A stretch of DNA of 7,077 bases from Nitrososphaeraceae archaeon (GCA_025936955.1 JAICSL010000086.1:1-7077); one strand, 5' to 3'. Shown: positions 1-6,160, counted from the stretch's first letter. Numbers and translations: made by a program. Notes: generated by a model not told the origin, from the sequence alone.

Positions 1-342
1 ATGTCAAACCTTGGATATGATGGAAACAGCGATTCCTTCTATATAACGCAGTAATCTCGAATGAATATAAACAAATATGCAAATTTATCAAACTATGCAG
101 TAATGAATTTCGTTCACTAACTATAGCTTAATTTAAGAGAGTGACACTTACGGAAGATACAACAGCAGGTTCATTAAGTTGATTCCTCTAGTTCACAAAC
201 ACATATAATTTATTTATTACTATGTCTACCAAAACTTAATGAAACATTCGTTACTATTGGTCGTACCATTGCTTTTGGTAGCTTTATGAATGGATTTTGT
301 CTACATTGTTTCTAGGCCCAAATATAGCGTCAAATTTGATTC

Positions 343-359
343 ACATACCTAGGGGCCCA
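343..359 (+). repeat. Degenerate 17 bp repeat, copy 1 (CTxxGGGCCCA type)
   Basis: This 17-mer (ACAT, then CCT, ending GGGGCCCA) matches the one at 6539-6555 at 14 of 17 positions. It is also recognisable against 487-503. It contains the palindromes CCTAGG and GGGCCC. The function is unknown. It lacks the upstream 31 bp module that the copy at 456-503 has. Confidence 0.4.
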
Positions 360-455
360 AATAAATATACAACATAATCGAATAATATTAGATGAGAAGT
401 TTACTGAATATAGATCACATCATCTATTTATCCCCTACACTCATTTTAAATAATA

Positions 456-503
456 TTTCAAAGTAGATTCGATTGAATTTTCAGCCGCATCCCTCTGGAC
501 CCT
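456..503 (+). repeat. Composite dispersed repeat, contiguous copy
   Basis: This element has two parts. Bases 456-486 match 6329-6359 at 28 of 31 positions. Bases 487-503 match 6539-6555 at 14 of 17 positions. Here the two parts are directly adjacent, while at the right they are about 180 bp apart. The first part contains TTCGATTGAA at 468-477, a one-mismatch version of the perfect palindrome TTCGATCGAA at 6341-6350. No coding role is clear. A short frame reading SIEF-SA is open in both copies, but the differences do not fall mainly in third codon positions. Confidence 0.55.
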
Positions 504-646
504 TCTAGTATCTTGAATATTGTATTCATAGTTAATCATTACAAATATCGATTCTGTTGAACTAAAGAAGAGTTGAGAAGGTTGTTAGAATATGTTGGTA
601 AAAAAAGAAAAGATTCACGCAATATCATTAGCTTGAGTGCTATTCT

Positions 647-862
647 ATGAAGCTGGATTTACTTACAAATGCTAGGGTGGTGGATGATGCCATCAGGTTA
701 GTATCATCGGACAAGTCCAAGATGACTTCAGGACTGGGTAGCAATGAAGATGAGAAAGAAGAATCAAATGAGCCTGATTATTATTAAGACAAAGATCAGC
801 TAGAAGAAGAGCAGGAAGAGGAAACTGAAGAGATAACAACAACAAACCAGGTTTTTCGATAG
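647..862 (+). pseudogene. 3' remnant of an unrecognised protein with an acidic tail
   Basis: From ATG at 647 the frame reads KLDLLTNARVVDDAIRLVSS, then a charged linker ending NEPDYY, and meets TAA at 785-787. The same frame continues past this stop with a protein-like, Glu-rich stretch (DKDQLEEEQEEETEEI), then TTTNQVFR, to TAG at 860-862. The strong acidic bias on both sides of the stop suggests one original reading frame now interrupted. Upstream of 647 the frame has stops at 629-631 and 599-601, so the front of the gene is missing or decayed. If translated, the first part would give only 46 residues. The family is not identified; the VVDDAIR segment followed by an acidic tail looks like the C-terminus of a larger archaeal protein. 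It converges on the sensor gene, leaving 25 bp between their ends. Confidence 0.5.
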
Positions 863-887
863 ATACGTCCAACTGCACTTTTCTAAA

Positions 888-2000
888 TCATCTGATACTT
901 TGTGTATTTATTTCCGTTTGGGTCCATAACGTTTCGAAAATTGAACTATAAGCTAATACAGTTGAATCACTATTTGAGTAAGTAGCCAAAGATAGCACTT
1001 CGTCAGAGTTATTGTTTTTACTATTGTTCTCATTGTGTACTTTTAGATCCTCTACCAAGCATACTTTCGAATCTACAATTAGAAATGAAACTTTAGTTTG
1101 TAAACGCCGTTGCTGATGTAGCTTGTCAATCAAACGAATTTCGATTTTTTCCTGTGCAAGAACTCCTACTGATCCTCCTCTCTTTTCTATTCCTTTCTTT
1201 TTTTGTTCATGATTCCGCTGCCTAAGTTTCTCCATTATGGCTATTCGTCGTTCTTCAATTGTTTTTTTTAGTTGGTTTTGCATGTTATTAGATGTAAGTA
1301 TTCTAACTCTTAGTCCACGGAGAATTGCTACTTTGAATAATTGTATCATTACTTGTTTGTGTTCTTCTGTCAAAAACTTGTTAGTACTATTGTTATTACT
1401 AGGTAACAATAACATCTGGATTTCTTGTTTGGCTGATATTACGAGATCATAGACAACTTTTTGTACTTCGAGAGGATCCTTTAATGTTTCTATAAACTGG
1501 GGCTTTAGTCCGTCTTCTATTTCCTTGATTTTAACCTGAGCTGGAATTGCACTCTTCCATAAATTCTCAAACAGAGATTCTTGTGCTTCTACAAGCACTT
1601 TTACACTCGTTACAATAGCCTGAGAGAGAGGATTTTTCTCCTCTGAAACTCCATGAAGTAAAGATTCTTTACCATCAGCTATTGCAAAATTAGTTCTGAC
1701 CCCATCTAGATGACGAGTTTCACTAACCTCCAATAATCTTTTGCAATAGGAAATACTATCTACCGTAATCTCTGTTACTACTCTTATCTTCACATCCTTT
1801 TCTTTGAGTTGAACTAATCCATTCCATATCGGATCATATATTACATGAATTGCTGGACCAGCATTATCAATAGAACCTTCCAACCTTTCTTTTATCCATG
1901 AATATGTCTCTAGTGTCCTTTTGAGAATATTGTCGTTACCATACAGTATCTCTGTAATTTCAGAAGCAGGAGGCAAAGAATGAGGAGCAGTGTTATTCAA
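888..2000 (-). CDS. Stand-alone sensory domain protein (histidine-kinase input-domain type, no kinase)
   Basis: This 370-residue protein resembles the input region found at the front of many thaumarchaeal sensor histidine kinases. It carries signature stretches such as TEILYG (16-21), VVTEIT (74-79), RHLDGV (96-101), NFAIADGKE (104-112) and LATYSNSDSTVL (338-349). It has two similar halves: each has a segment rich in beta-strand hydrophobics (KIRVVTEIT at 71-79, RVRILTSN at 231-238) and each ends in an FExLW motif (144-148 and 355-359). A Lys/Arg/Gln-rich, probably coiled or disordered insert lies at 241-275. In relatives, PAS, HisKA and ATPase domains follow the second FExLW; here the gene stops 11 residues later and no kinase sequence follows in any frame. 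No membrane segments or signal peptide are seen, so it is probably cytoplasmic. The longest frame starts at TTG (2000); TAA at 2013-2015 rules out a longer one. A second TTG at codon 9 (1976) is an alternative. It may bind a ligand or a partner kinase; the ligand is unknown. Confidence 0.75.
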   Translation of the reverse strand: MNNTAPHSLPPASEITEILYGNDNILKRTLETYSWIKERLEGSIDNAGPAIHVIYDPIWNGLVQLKEKDVKIRVVTEITVDSISYCKRLLEVSETRHLDGVRTNFAIADGKESLLHGVSEEKNPLSQAIVTSVKVLVEAQESLFENLWKSAIPAQVKIKEIEDGLKPQFIETLKDPLEVQKVVYDLVISAKQEIQMLLLPSNNNSTNKFLTEEHKQVMIQLFKVAILRGLRVRILTSNNMQNQLKKTIEERRIAIMEKLRQRNHEQKKKGIEKRGGSVGVLAQEKIEIRLIDKLHQQRRLQTKVSFLIVDSKVCLVEDLKVHNENNSKNNNSDEVLSLATYSNSDSTVLAYSSIFETLWTQTEINTQSIR

Positions 2001-2010
2001 CTGGATGTGT

Positions 2011-2022
2011 CTTTATATATCT
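2011..2022 (-). promoter_or_regulatory. TATA box for the sensor gene
   Basis: On the minus strand this reads AGATATATAAAG, a good archaeal TATA element. Its centre (about 2016) lies only ~16 bases before the TTG at 2000. With the usual ~26 base spacing, transcription would begin near 1990, inside the longest frame. That favours initiation at the TTG at 1976 (codon 9) unless another promoter is used. A GAGGAG sequence at 2021-2026 (minus) is too far from either start to act as a ribosome site. Confidence 0.45.
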
Positions 2023-2399
2023 CCTCTAACAGATTATTAAAGAGTATAGAGCATTTACTCCAATGCTTAATGATTATTGATATCCTGACGGTTTCATTTT
2101 ATTTATGGCATACATACAGTACCCACATGTAGAAAACATCTGTTACTTATGGATGGCTGATTTCATTAATGCACACAGCAGGACCATTTCTACAATATCA
2201 CTAGTTCAATAGTTACTGATATGCTTCAGGTCCGGGCTTTATCAAATCTTTAAAGATGACAATAAGCGAGAATCCAGATTTATCTAACCATTGTATTGGA
2301 ATTACCAGTACTACATGTGCAGTATTATGAATATGAGGCAGGCTGTATAATGATAAGCTAGACGTAAATAGTCTTCATAATATTTTAAAGTGATTATAC
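2023..2399. other. Spacer between divergent genes
   Basis: This interval separates the divergently transcribed sensor and TMEM175 genes and must hold both promoters. AT-rich TATA-like stretches occur at 2376-2387 (CATAATATTTTA) and around 2361-2370, ahead of the start at 2400; neither is ideally placed. A 53-codon open stretch on the minus strand (2376 to 2215) has plausible amino acid content but no start codon. A 35-codon plus-strand ORF (2105-2212) resembles nothing known. No other gene is visible. Confidence 0.5.
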
Positions 2400-3065
2400 A
2401 TGAATGATGAAATAGTCAGCAAAAACAGAATAGAATTTCTTACGGATGGGATTTTTGCAGTCGTTATGACTTTATTAGTTTTAGATATCAGTGTCCCACA
2501 AATATCATCTCATTATGCTATAGGTAACGTTGCTGCTGGAACCGAGCTAGTTAAGAGACTATTTGATTTATGGCCAAAGATGCTCAGTTTTGTGATTAGT
2601 TTTGTAATTTTGGCTATATATTGGGTGGCTCATCACAGACAATTTCATTACATTAAACATTCGAATCGTGGCCTTATCTGGATAAACATGATGTTCTTGA
2701 TGGCAATATGTCTAATACCTTTTTCTACATCTCTATTAGGCGAATACAGAGAATTAGAAATGTCAATTTTAGTATACGGTGGTAATTCTATTGTAATATC
2801 TTCTTTGCTTTACGCTCAATGGAGATACGTTACTACAAGTCATCATGGCAGATTGCTATATGAAAATTTAAATCCTATTAGCAAGACTACGTTATCCAGA
2901 AGAACACTGCTTGGAATAGTAGTATACTTGATCGCAACAGGATTTTCTTCTGTGTATACTCAGCTAAGTCCTTTTCCTTTTGTTCTAGTTCTAATACCTG
3001 CCTTTTTGCCAAATAAAACAATTCAGAGAATCACATTTAGAAGATCGCATGAAAAGATGAGATGA
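2400..3065 (+). CDS. TMEM175-family (DUF1211) potassium channel-like membrane protein
   Basis: This 221-residue integral membrane protein matches the prokaryotic TMEM175 family, which forms tetrameric, potassium-permeable leak channels without the classic TVGYG filter. The family's N-terminal signature is clear: R10-I-E-F-L-T-D-G-I-F-A at 10-20, an LTDG variant of the usual FSDG motif, followed by VVMTLLVLDISVP, which forms the pore-lining helix 1. Six hydrophobic segments can be placed at about 14-30, 60-78, 91-108, 122-141, 168-186 and 190-205. The stretch FVISFVILAIYWVAHHRQF is typical of helix 2 and the loop after it. The length is normal and the tail is basic. The ATG at 2400 puts the signature at its usual place. 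A weak GTGAT ribosome site ends five bases before it. The channel probably sets membrane potential or potassium balance. It is transcribed alone, apart from the small overlapping ORF at its end. Confidence 0.88.
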   Translation: MNDEIVSKNRIEFLTDGIFAVVMTLLVLDISVPQISSHYAIGNVAAGTELVKRLFDLWPKMLSFVISFVILAIYWVAHHRQFHYIKHSNRGLIWINMMFLMAICLIPFSTSLLGEYRELEMSILVYGGNSIVISSLLYAQWRYVTTSHHGRLLYENLNPISKTTLSRRTLLGIVVYLIATGFSSVYTQLSPFPFVLVLIPAFLPNKTIQRITFRRSHEKMR

Positions 3066-3208
3066 TGAAGAGATTGCTGCAAAGTATCCAGAATTGTAAT
3101 AATATACCTTTGGATCCTACTGTTTCTACCAAAGATAGAATAGAAGCAGAAAGATTAAAGATTGAAACATTCATAAAGTTTTTAGGTTACAGTGTGAGGG
3201 TACAGTAG
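3062..3208 (+). CDS. Small ORF overlapping the channel gene's stop (uncertain)
   Basis: A 48-codon ORF starts at the ATG within the ATGATGA sequence that ends the channel gene (a second ATG is at 3065). Such overlap can allow coupled translation. The product is basic and soluble; its second half (STKDRIEAERLKIETFIKFL) looks like a short helix. It has no recognised family. In a third frame, bases 3061-3096 continue the channel with DDEEIAAKYPEL before TAA, so this could instead be a channel C-terminus displaced by a one-base change. After the stop at 3206 another frame stays open to 3243 (EGTVVAQVRNTKQELQ). The area may thus be a worn gene remnant and not a functional peptide gene. Confidence 0.25.
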   Translation: MMKRLLQSIQNCNNIPLDPTVSTKDRIEAERLKIETFIKFLGYSVRVQ

Positions 3209-3346
3209 TAGCACAAGTGAGAAATACAAAGCAAGAACTGCAATAGCAGATAATAATTGATATTTACCTATTAGTGTCAAACAGTCATTAGATTGAGAAT
3301 AATATATCATAGTATCATGTATTTGGCCTTGTACCGATTATGTGAC
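3209..3346. other. Short non-coding stretch before a strong TATA box
   Basis: AT-rich sequence with stops in all frames. Apart from the possible 16-codon remnant up to 3243, nothing is recognised. Confidence 0.4.
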
Positions 3347-3354
3347 TTTATATA
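3347..3354 (+). promoter_or_regulatory. Consensus archaeal TATA box
   Basis: TTTATATA matches the archaeal TATA consensus TTTAWATA exactly. Its centre lies about 26 bases before 3376, the first codon of the membrane-anchor fragment that follows. That spacing is expected for a leaderless transcript starting at that codon, which supports the idea that a real gene began here. Confidence 0.55.
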
Positions 3355-3375
3355 CTTCCCTTCATTGGAGAACAT

Positions 3376-3465
3376 CTGATTAAAACTATCATAGCAGTTA
3401 TTATTGCTATAGCATTAACTGGCCTAATATTTAGCAGGTTATTTCCACTGTTGCCTCTACAATGA
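3376..3465 (+). pseudogene. 5' fragment of a membrane-anchored or secreted protein gene
   Basis: From 3376 the frame reads CTG ATT AAA ACT, then a hydrophobic helix, IIAVIIAIALTGLIF, a few residues, and a stop at 3463-3465 (29 codons). Lys then ~15 hydrophobic residues near the N-terminus is the pattern of a signal peptide or signal anchor. The first codon is CTG, not a standard archaeal start, and could be a decayed ATG. It sits exactly where the upstream TATA box would start transcription. After LIFSRLF the sequence runs into the tail of the RidA-like gene on the opposite strand, with overlap from 3431, so the body of the protein appears lost by rearrangement. A genuine 29-residue membrane peptide is possible but less likely. 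Confidence 0.4.
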
Positions 3466-3949
3466 CAGGCAGGTTTAATGGTAATGCTTGCACTCCTATG
3501 GCCGATCGAGCATCGTCCCCTTTGTCTTTACCATAGAGGGAGATTATGAGATCAGAAAAGCCGTCAGCAACATGCGTTGTCTTTGCAAAACCAGGTACCG
3601 TATTCACCATGACTCTGACCAGAAGCCATGCAGCCACCTTATCCAACATCCCAAGTTCCCGTTTCAATGTACCTAACATTGACAATGCTACCATTTTTGC
3701 GGATTGATAGCCTTGCTCTATAGATATTTCGGATATATGTGACTGTTCTTCGCCTATCTTTCCAAATGGACCGGCAATAGTGCCGTCGGGACTTTGAGGT
3801 CCATGACCTGATAAGTACGCGATGTATCCTCGAATGCGGATCCAAGTAGGAGGGGTTCTTACAGACTGGAGTACTTGTAACGGTGGAGGAATTCTTAGTC
3901 CAAGCCTGTTGATTTTTTATTCAACTAATCCATTGGTTTTCCCATCCAT
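3431..3949 (-). pseudogene. RidA/YjgF-family protein with one in-frame stop near the start
   Basis: The minus-strand frame from ATG at 3949 to TAA at 3431 encodes nearly a whole RidA-like protein of the subgroup with PPPLQV...SGHGPQSPDGTIAGP. RidA proteins form trimers; many deaminate reactive enamine/imine intermediates of amino acid metabolism, although this subgroup's substrate is not established. Conserved features, counting codons from 3949, are PPPLQV (21-26), SGHGPQ, MVNTVPGF, DGFSDLI, ARSAIGV with the key Arg near 148, and LPLNLPVIVEATVEI with Glu near 165. Codon 11 (3917-3919) is TAA within GAA-TAA-AAA-ATC; one A-to-T change from AAA (Lys) would explain it. No ATG, GTG or TTG occurs in frame between that stop and Met86, so no rescued start keeps the fold intact. 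Hand-counted GC is ~46% over 3481-3840, clearly above its surroundings, hinting at transfer from another organism. A sequencing error cannot be excluded. Confidence 0.82.
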
Positions 3950-4262
3950 ATCAACTGATTAAAGCAAACATTATAATAAGCATTGATAAAATGGTTATGT
4001 CTATTTTGTGTCGGATTGACTTGGTTTATATGATTGTATACGGTCGTCGGATGATTTAGATCTGTAAAAGAAATTGGTTAATGAATTCATATCATGTTAA
4101 TTCCACAATACATAAACAACTTTGAAGAGAGAACAGGCGAAAGGACAAATATTGAATTAGCTTTCTCAAGAATAGAAGCAACAGGATTGGAAAGTTGAGG
4201 AGGATAATGATGAGTCTCACTATTACTTCGCACGTATGCTAACACATCATCACACATCTACT
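3950..4262. other. Spacer with tiny ORFs and an isolated AGGAGG
   Basis: No clear gene is seen. A 34-codon ORF (4094-4198, +) ends ERTNIELAFSRIEATGLES and is immediately followed by GAGGAGGATAATGATG (4197-4212). That is a near-perfect Shine-Dalgarno site before an ORF of only 11 codons (4207-4242). The first peptide has a protein-like composition but no recognised family. Both are more likely remnants than genes. No promoter of note was found for the neighbouring minus-strand RidA-like gene within ~40 bases of 3949. Confidence 0.35.
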
Positions 4263-4821
4263 TTAATAATCCTGTTTCTGTAATGCCAATTCTAACTCTT
4301 CAAGCTTACGAATTATATTGGGATGAGGAGCTTTCACTTCTGTAGTTAAATATATGAGGTGGTTCTTGCCAAAAGGTGCAGTAATACGTTTGACCTTTTC
4401 ATATTCTGCCAAAACATATTTGCATTTTCCAATCTTTGGAGCAAAAGTTCCTTCGTGTTTTCCATGCATCGATTGCTAGCTTCAAAGACTTCTTGCTTTC
4501 TTCTGGAGTAAGTAAGTTCTCCATACCTTCCCGGTAGTCAGAATACATGATTTTACCATTGATATCACAAATTGTAACTAACCTAATATCTGCATCTATA
4601 TTCATTATTTTTTCATAAATGTGTTTATAATCGTGCCATTCATGATGAGTAAATTTTACTTGGTGATCTAGTTCTTTACATCTGTCAGAGCAATAAGTGT
4701 TCCCACAGCAAGAACATTCTATAGCATAAGCGTGTGACTTGTTTCCACAGAGTCTACAGATAGTACTCATATCCATATGCATTATATACACAAAGTGCAA
4801 TAAATCTTTTTCATGTATCAT
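4263..4821 (-). pseudogene. MYND-like zinc finger fused to a DUF6659 (roadblock-like) domain, frameshifted
   Basis: Two overlapping minus-strand frames form one protein of about 185 residues. The first (start 4821) has a cysteine/histidine pattern of MYND type: C22-x2-C25, C36-x2-C39, C44-x3-C48 with the typical YCSDRC, then H59/H60 and H63. MYND fingers bind proteins using two zinc ions. Next comes ICDINGKIMYSDYREG and LLTPEESKKSL...AW120, the front of a DUF6659-like domain. The frame then turns to nonsense (RNFCSKDW). In the frame one base over, the domain resumes as GTFAPKIGKCKYVLAEYEKVKRI and ends with its usual C-terminus at 4263. Skipping one base at 4452-4453, just after R123, restores a protein with normal spacing. 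It is therefore either a pseudogene, a sequencing error or, less likely, a programmed frameshift. The true start may be Met14 to Met18, just before the first Cys. The domain pair suggests a signalling or adaptor role. Confidence 0.75.
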
Positions 4822-5431
4822 TTAATATGCTGATAATTATATAATTACTGAAAGTATAATTGATTATGTGTCTAATTATCTAATTCTTAATTGTTTCATA
4901 TATCTCCAGGTGTAGATAGTATATGCAAAAACCTGTATACACGTATGTTACTCATTCAAGGATCATTGTAATGCTTTTAAAAATACTTTTTACTCGAAAA
5001 TCAACTCCGTAAAAAATGAGACGAATAAACCCATTTAGGTGATCTAGAATGGCTTAAAATCTTCATATGATTTACAGCAACGGCAAAAATTACCACAGCA
5101 GCAGATCTAGTACTTTCATAGTTATTGTAATATGACCTACGTAACAGCTCTATGTTATTTGTGTTCTAAATAGCAGCTTTTGCAGGTCTTTACCTCTTCT
5201 AATTAGATGATACTTGAAATCTCTCTAGCGTGATGACTAGAATTACTCTTAAATACTTAAACAAAGGCGTTATAGCATAGTTATTATTTTTAGCATACTT
5301 ACTATTTTGATTCCATTGGCTCTGCTATCATAAAATCTGAGGTTCTGTTCAATCTTCAGGTGTTTAAAACCGATGTTGAAACTGTAGCTAAATAATGGTA
5401 AAAAGAAGTAATTCTCTAATTTAGACTAGAT
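4822..5431. other. 610 bp spacer without a recognisable gene
   Basis: AT-rich, with stops in all frames. On the minus strand an AT-rich stretch (4835-4847, containing TTATATAATT) lies ~20 bases before the zinc-finger gene's first ATG and could be its TATA element. A 40-codon minus-strand open stretch around 5015-5135 has no family match. A second frame there gives a Cys-rich 19-residue stretch between stops. No RNA gene, repeat array or mobile element was recognised. Confidence 0.5.
5397..5408 (-). terminator. Possible oligo-T termination signal after the methyltransferase gene
   Basis: On the minus strand this reads CTTCTTTTTACC, with five consecutive T (5400-5404) 28 to 32 bases after the methyltransferase stop. 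Archaeal transcription commonly ends at such T-rich tracts. There is no hairpin. The evidence is position and composition only, and T-runs are frequent in AT-rich DNA. Confidence 0.25.
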
Positions 5432-6085
5432 CTAGGATATACTTTTTCTGGTTGATACAAGGTAAAGTGTAACTGGCTCTTCATATTCTTCTCTTATCCA
5501 GAGTGTCTCAAAGCCGGCTTCACTTGCCAGATCTCGTATCTCTTTTTCTGTAAAAAACCTAATTTCAAAGCCTTTTATATCGTAGATTCCTCTACCTACT
5601 TCTTTACCTTTGCCGTATAATTTATCGTGATGGTTTCTGACAGAAAAGAAGTTCAAACCTTTCGGTTTAAGTACCCTTCTTATCTCTGAAAATATAAAAT
5701 GCAGTTCATTGTATGAAAACTTCATATTAATAAGCATGTGTGAATATACAGCATTAAAGAAGCTATCAGGAAAGGGTAGCGGATTCTTCACATCAAAGAT
5801 TTGAGTTTTTATTGGTAATCTTTTTTTCTTTGCTATTTTATCTAATAATTCAACAGCAATAATAGAATAGTCTAATGCGTCCACTTCAATTCCATTTGAT
5901 GCAAAAAAAGTTGTATCTCTACCGTGGCCTGCTCCTAACTCCAATAATCTAGTTACATTGTTGGTTTTCATATGGTTAAAACAAAGTAAGGCAAAGTTGC
6001 TAGGTTCCTCTCCAAAGAAGGCAATATCTGATTTGTAGACTTTATTCCAAACTTCACTCATTGCCGTTATTATTAATGTCATCAT
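5432..6085 (-). CDS. Class I SAM-dependent methyltransferase
   Basis: This intact 217-residue protein has the Rossmann-type methyltransferase fold and would move a methyl group from S-adenosylmethionine to an unknown acceptor. Motif I is LLELGAGHGRDT (47-58), the glycine-rich SAM loop. DALDYS (69-74) ends strand 2, with D72 placed to hold the ribose. IFDVKNPLPF (97-106) supplies the adenine-contacting Asp98. NAVYSHMLINM (111-121) is motif IV. RRVLKPKGLNFFSVRN (136-151) is the strand 5 region. The opening WNKVYKSDIAFFGEEPSNF and the ending GFETLWIREEYEEP resemble small TehB/TPMT-like enzymes, but the substrate cannot be read from the sequence. There are no membrane segments, so it is cytoplasmic. 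ATGs lie at codons 1, 2 and 9; Met9 (6061), just before SEVWNKVY, is where relatives usually begin. None has a clear ribosome site. It stands alone, with over 600 bp of gene-free sequence on each side. Confidence 0.85.
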   Translation of the reverse strand: MMTLIITAMSEVWNKVYKSDIAFFGEEPSNFALLCFNHMKTNNVTRLLELGAGHGRDTTFFASNGIEVDALDYSIIAVELLDKIAKKKRLPIKTQIFDVKNPLPFPDSFFNAVYSHMLINMKFSYNELHFIFSEIRRVLKPKGLNFFSVRNHHDKLYGKGKEVGRGIYDIKGFEIRFFTEKEIRDLASEAGFETLWIREEYEEPVTLYLVSTRKSIS

Positions 6086-6149
6086 CCTTTTTCTTTTTTT
6101 GGCCTCACTTTCTACCCAGAATAGCCTGCTGCCATCGATAAAAATCTAG

Positions 6150-6160
6150 AAATTTAAATT
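6150..6160 (-). promoter_or_regulatory. Possible TATA box for the methyltransferase gene
   Basis: The minus strand reads AATTTAAATTT, containing TTTAAATT, close to the archaeal TATA consensus. The expected transcript start near 6129 would give a leader of ~44 bases to the ATG at 6085 or ~68 bases to Met9 at 6061. Other AT-rich stretches nearby make this uncertain. Confidence 0.35.

Larger units (their letters stand above)
1..646. other. Gene-poor left flank with short repeats
   Basis: No convincing gene is visible in either strand. The first 54 bases read open to a TAA (17 codons) and could be the tail of a gene outside the window, but nothing supports that. Two copies of GGCCCAAATA lie at 315-324 and 354-363, and a 9 bp inverted repeat (CTACCAAAA at 226-234, TTTTGGTAG at 273-281) encloses a smaller palindrome, TGGT-CGT-ACCA, at 258-268. 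The dispersed repeat at 456-503 is described separately. The stretch is AT-rich with stops in all frames. Confidence 0.6.

Noticed and set aside
1..54. 17-codon open frame at the left edge
   Set aside because: Too short to judge; it could be a gene tail or chance.
226..281. 9 bp inverted repeat with a palindrome in its loop as a possible structured RNA
   Set aside because: The loop is 38 bases of AT-rich sequence, no promoter or terminator flanks it, and such repeats are frequent by chance.
693..878. 61-codon minus-strand ORF, Leu-rich
   Set aside because: It is the antisense shadow of the Glu-rich tail at 788-862; the Leu runs come from complementary GAA/GAG codons.
1237..1452. 71-codon plus-strand ORF inside the sensor gene
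   Set aside because: Lies wholly antisense to a protein with clear family motifs and shows no features of its own.
2105..2212. 35-codon plus-strand ORF
   Set aside because: No ribosome site, promoter or recognisable motif; expected by chance.
2215..2376. 53-codon minus-strand open stretch ending KPGPEAYQ
   Set aside because: It has protein-like composition but no ATG, GTG or TTG near its front, and it covers the channel gene's promoter region; at most an unrecognisable remnant.
3488..3676. 62-codon plus-strand ORF
   Set aside because: Antisense to the conserved half of the RidA-like gene.
3639..3845. 68-codon minus-strand ORF, Arg-rich
   Set aside because: Out-of-frame reading of the RidA-like gene; the family motifs are in the other minus-strand frame.
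5015..5135. Minus-strand open stretches, one Cys-rich
   Set aside because: The Cys-rich frame is only 19 residues between stops without a start codon, and the other frame has no family features.
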